A DNA stretch of 8,434 nt from an uncultured Selenomonadaceae bacterium (GTDB taxonomy: Bacteria; Bacillota; Negativicutes; Selenomonadales; Selenomonadaceae). Location: positions 1-8,434 of the forward strand of contig CAJOPK010000160.1 in NCBI GenBank assembly GCA_905236255.1, written 5' to 3'. Position 1 is the stretch's first letter. The number at the start of each line of letters is the position of its first letter. Made by a program: the position numbers and the translations under genes. Positions 5,636-8,434 of the stretch are shown here, in pieces. The notes under the pieces are model-generated. The model saw only the letters and a program-made list of their open reading frames with translations, did no database searches and was not told where the DNA came from.

Positions 5636-8434
5636 ATGAGCAAGAAAATGAAAACGATGGACGGCAACAAGGCTGCGGCGTATATTTCTTACGCCTTCAC
5701 CGAAGTTGCCGCGATTTATCCGATAACGCCGTCCTCTCCGATGGCGGAGGCCGTCGATGAAATGGCGGCTAAGGGTGCCAAAAATATTTTCGGTCAAAAA
5801 GTTCGTCTGGTCGAATTGCAATCCGAAGGCGGCGCGGCGGGTACCGTTCACGGGTCTTTGCAAGCCGGCGCACTCACCACGACTTATACCGCGTCGCAGG
5901 GTTTCCTGCTGATGATTCCGAATCTTTATAAAATTGCCGGCGAACTTTTGCCGGGAGTTTTCCATGTTTCGGCGCGTGCATTGGCTACTTCCACTTTGAA
6001 TATTTTCGGAGATCATCAGGACGTTATGGCTGCACGTCAAACGGGTTGCGCGATGCTTGCGGAAGCAAGCGTTCAGGAAGTCATGGACTTGTCTGCGGTT
6101 GCTCATCTTGCCGCTATTAAAGGTCGTATTCCGTTCATAAATTTCTTTGACGGATTCAGAACTTCCCACGAAATTCAGAAAATCGAAACGATAGATTATA
6201 CCGACCTTGCAAAAATTGTCGATTACGATGCGATTGACAAATTCCGCCGCAGCGCACTCAATCCGGATCATCCGGTAATTCGCGGCACGGCTACAAATCC
6301 GGACGTTTATTTCCAAATTCGCGAAACCGTCAACAAAAATTACGATGCACTTCCGGACATTGTCGAAGATGCAATGGCGGAACTTGCGAAAATCACCGGT
6401 CGCGAACATCACGTTTTTGATTATTACGGCGCGCCCGATGCCGACAGAGTTATAATCGCAATCGGCTCGGTTTGTCAGACTGCGGTTGAGGCGGCGGAAT
6501 ACCTCAACAAAAACGGCGAAAAAGTCGGCGTTGTCAGCGTTCACCTTTTCCGCCCGTTCTCGGTTAAACATTTCCTCAACGCAATTCCGAAAACCGTCAA
6601 AAAAATTGCCGTACTCGACAGAACAAAAGAGAGCGGCGCGCCCGGTGAACCGCTTTATTTGGACGTTCGCGCGGCTTATTACGACGAAAAAGACAAGCCG
6701 GTTATCGTCGGCGGTCGTTACGGTCTGGGCGGCAAAGATACCACGCCGGATCAACTTCTTGCCGTATTCCATGAACTTTCAAAAGACAACCCGACAAACA
6801 ATTTCACGATCGGCATTAACGACGATCTTACCAACAAATCTCTTGCCGTTGAAGGTCATGATGTCGATCTTACACCGGAAGGAACAACCGCCTGCAAATT
6901 CTGGGGTCTCGGTTCCGACGGCACGGTCGGCGCAAATAAATCCGCAATTAAAATTATCGGCGACAATACCGATCTTTATGCGCAGGCTTATTTTGCATAC
7001 GATTCCAAAAAATCCGGCGGCATTACGATGAGCCATTTGCGTTTCGGAAAACTTCCGATAACCTCGCCTTATCTCATCACGAAAGCCGATTTTATTTCCT
7101 GCTCGCAACAGAGTTACGTCACTCAATACAATTTGCTTGCCGGACTTAAGCCGCACGGGAAATTCCTTCTCAATACAACTTGGAGTGATGAAGAACTTTC
7201 AAAACATTTGCCGGCTTACATGAAACGCTATATTGCCGAAAACGAAATTGACTTTTACACCGTCAACGCCGTTAAAATCGCCGGCGACTTGGGACTCGGC
7301 GGACGCTTTAACATGGTTATGCAGTCCGCATTCTTCAAACTTGCCGACATCATTCCGATTAACGAAGCGGTTAAATATTTGAAAGACGCGGTCGAAACTT
7401 CTTACGGCAAAAAAGGACCTCAAATTGTCGAAATGAACTGCGGCGCGATTGACAAAGGAATTGAAGCACTTCACAAAGTCGAAATTCCGGCGGATTGGAA
7501 AAACGCTCAAGACGAAAAAGTTACAAAGGCTGAAGTGCCGGCATTTATAAGCGATATTCAGGAAGTCATGAATCGTCAGGAAGGCGAAATTTTGCCGGTC
7601 AGCACTTTTGAAAAACTTGCCGACGGAACTTTCCCGCTCGGCGGTGCGGCTTACGAAAAACGCGGTACCGCAATTAAAGTTCCGGTCTGGGACAAGACAA
7701 AATGTATCGGTTGCAATCAGTGTTCCTTTGTTTGCCCGCATGCGGCAATTCGTCCGGTTTTGACAACTCCGGAAGAACTTCAAAACGCTCCGGAAGGTAT
7801 GCCTTCAATTCCTTCAAAAATTTCAAAGGGCGCATATAATTTGACGATTGCCGTATCCTGCCTTGACTGTTTGGGTTGCGGAAACTGCGCGCAGGTCTGC
7901 CCGAAACAGGCTTTGACTATGACCCCGCTTGACGATAAACTCAAAGCGGATCAGAAATATTTTGATTACGGCGTTGACGAAAAGAAAGTTGCTCCGAAAG
8001 TCAATCCGACCAAAAAGACTACGGTTATCGGCAGTCAGTTTGAAAAACCGCTCTTTGAGTTCAGCGGCGCGTGCGCGGGTTGCGGCGAAACTCCTTACGC
8101 AAAACTTTTGACGCAACTTTTCGGCGACAGAATGATGATTGCGAATGCAACCGGTTGCTCTTCAATTTGGAGTGCTTCCGCGCCGGCAATGCCTTACACC
8201 AAAAATTTCAAGGGGCACGGCGTTGCGTGGGGCAATTCGCTTTTCGAGGACAACGCCGAATACGGTTTGGGCATGTTCCTTGGCGTCAAGGCGATTCGTG
8301 AAATGTTGGCGAACGAAGTCGAACAAGCCCTTGCGCTTGACTTGAGCGACGAACTTAAAGCCGCGCTCGTCGATTGGAAGGATAACCGCGACGTAAGCGA
8401 AAATACTCGCGACCGCGCAGATAAGTTGACGGCG
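5636..8434 (+). CDS. nifJ: Pyruvate:ferredoxin (flavodoxin) oxidoreductase, 3' end cut by window
   Basis: PFOR converts pyruvate and CoA to acetyl-CoA and CO2 in the cytoplasm and passes two electrons to ferredoxin or flavodoxin. The visible 933 residues are about four fifths of the usual one-chain enzyme (roughly 1,170-1,190). The order matches the family. The N-terminal thiamine-diphosphate domain has YPITPSS (28-34), E64 in LQSEGG and R114. A transketolase-C-like domain starts at about 265 and the gamma domain spans about 420-605. The EKR motif is at 674-676. Two ferredoxin clusters are at C690/693/696/700 and C745/748/751/755. The proximal-cluster ligands C813, C816 and C841 sit around the GD...N thiamine motif (830-837); the last ligand lies beyond the edge. 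An extra cysteine, C742, precedes the second cluster. No frameshift is seen. Phenylalanine is mostly TTC here but TTT in the first gene, which suggests high expression. It has its own promoter. Confidence 0.97.
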   Translation, partial: MSKKMKTMDGNKAAAYISYAFTEVAAIYPITPSSPMAEAVDEMAAKGAKNIFGQKVRLVELQSEGGAAGTVHGSLQAGALTTTYTASQGFLLMIPNLYKIAGELLPGVFHVSARALATSTLNIFGDHQDVMAARQTGCAMLAEASVQEVMDLSAVAHLAAIKGRIPFINFFDGFRTSHEIQKIETIDYTDLAKIVDYDAIDKFRRSALNPDHPVIRGTATNPDVYFQIRETVNKNYDALPDIVEDAMAELAKITGREHHVFDYYGAPDADRVIIAIGSVCQTAVEAAEYLNKNGEKVGVVSVHLFRPFSVKHFLNAIPKTVKKIAVLDRTKESGAPGEPLYLDVRAAYYDEKDKPVIVGGRYGLGGKDTTPDQLLAVFHELSKDNPTNNFTIGINDDLTNKSLAVEGHDVDLTPEGTTACKFWGLGSDGTVGANKSAIKIIGDNTDLYAQAYFAYDSKKSGGITMSHLRFGKLPITSPYLITKADFISCSQQSYVTQYNLLAGLKPHGKFLLNTTWSDEELSKHLPAYMKRYIAENEIDFYTVNAVKIAGDLGLGGRFNMVMQSAFFKLADIIPINEAVKYLKDAVETSYGKKGPQIVEMNCGAIDKGIEALHKVEIPADWKNAQDEKVTKAEVPAFISDIQEVMNRQEGEILPVSTFEKLADGTFPLGGAAYEKRGTAIKVPVWDKTKCIGCNQCSFVCPHAAIRPVLTTPEELQNAPEGMPSIPSKISKGAYNLTIAVSCLDCLGCGNCAQVCPKQALTMTPLDDKLKADQKYFDYGVDEKKVAPKVNPTKKTTVIGSQFEKPLFEFSGACAGCGETPYAKLLTQLFGDRMMIANATGCSSIWSASAPAMPYTKNFKGHGVAWGNSLFEDNAEYGLGMFLGVKAIREMLANEVEQALALDLSDELKAALVDWKDNRDVSENTRDRADKLTA

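Noticed and set aside
5522..6772. Long minus-strand open frame of 416 codons
   Set aside because: It lies opposite nifJ, crosses its promoter region, and its translation shows no recognisable domain. The + strand has unbroken PFOR motifs.
6486..7031. Plus-strand open frame of 181 codons inside nifJ
   Set aside because: It is out of frame with nifJ and gives a low-complexity, basic, Ser/Thr-rich product with no family resemblance.

Overview
The window looks like an ordinary metabolic region of a strictly anaerobic, fermentative, Gram-positive-lineage bacterium. Large fused 2-hydroxyacyl-CoA dehydratase activase proteins, one-chain pyruvate:ferredoxin oxidoreductase (PFOR), strong purine-rich ribosome sites and TTGACA/TATAAT-type promoters all fit Firmicutes. 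A Negativicutes (Selenomonas-like) host is my best guess, but it is inference only. All recognised genes lie on the + strand.

Left part (1-5491): a 173-base non-coding leader holds an 8-bp inverted repeat, a good sigma-A type promoter and a strong ribosome site. It is followed by a 1405-residue iron-sulfur protein. This protein joins two BadF/BadG/BcrA/BcrD-type ATPase (activase) domains to a DUF2229-like region and a long C-terminal half resembling 2-hydroxyacyl-CoA dehydratase subunits. A Uma2-family predicted nuclease (194 aa) and a single-domain CheY-like response regulator (130 aa) follow at gaps of 27 and 43 bases with no terminator between. A clear Rho-independent terminator lies just after the regulator, so the three genes probably form one operon.

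Right part (5492-8434): a regulatory stretch carries a 15-bp near-palindrome, an extended -10 promoter and a leader hairpin. It precedes nifJ (PFOR), which runs off the right edge after 933 residues. All four-cysteine ferredoxin motifs and the thiamine-diphosphate motifs that fall inside the window are intact.

Functional link (inference): PFOR makes low-potential reduced ferredoxin or flavodoxin from pyruvate, and activases of the HgdC type use such electrons plus ATP to drive difficult reductions. The two transcription units could therefore sit at the source and sink ends of one electron route. A 13-base sequence shared in inverted orientation by the two upstream regions hints at a common regulator. 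I see no mobile element, CRISPR array, tRNA or rRNA. The most unusual items are the two-activase fusion with four matched cysteines, the Uma2 and response-regulator genes joined to it, and the shared upstream motif. None amounts to a demonstrated new system.
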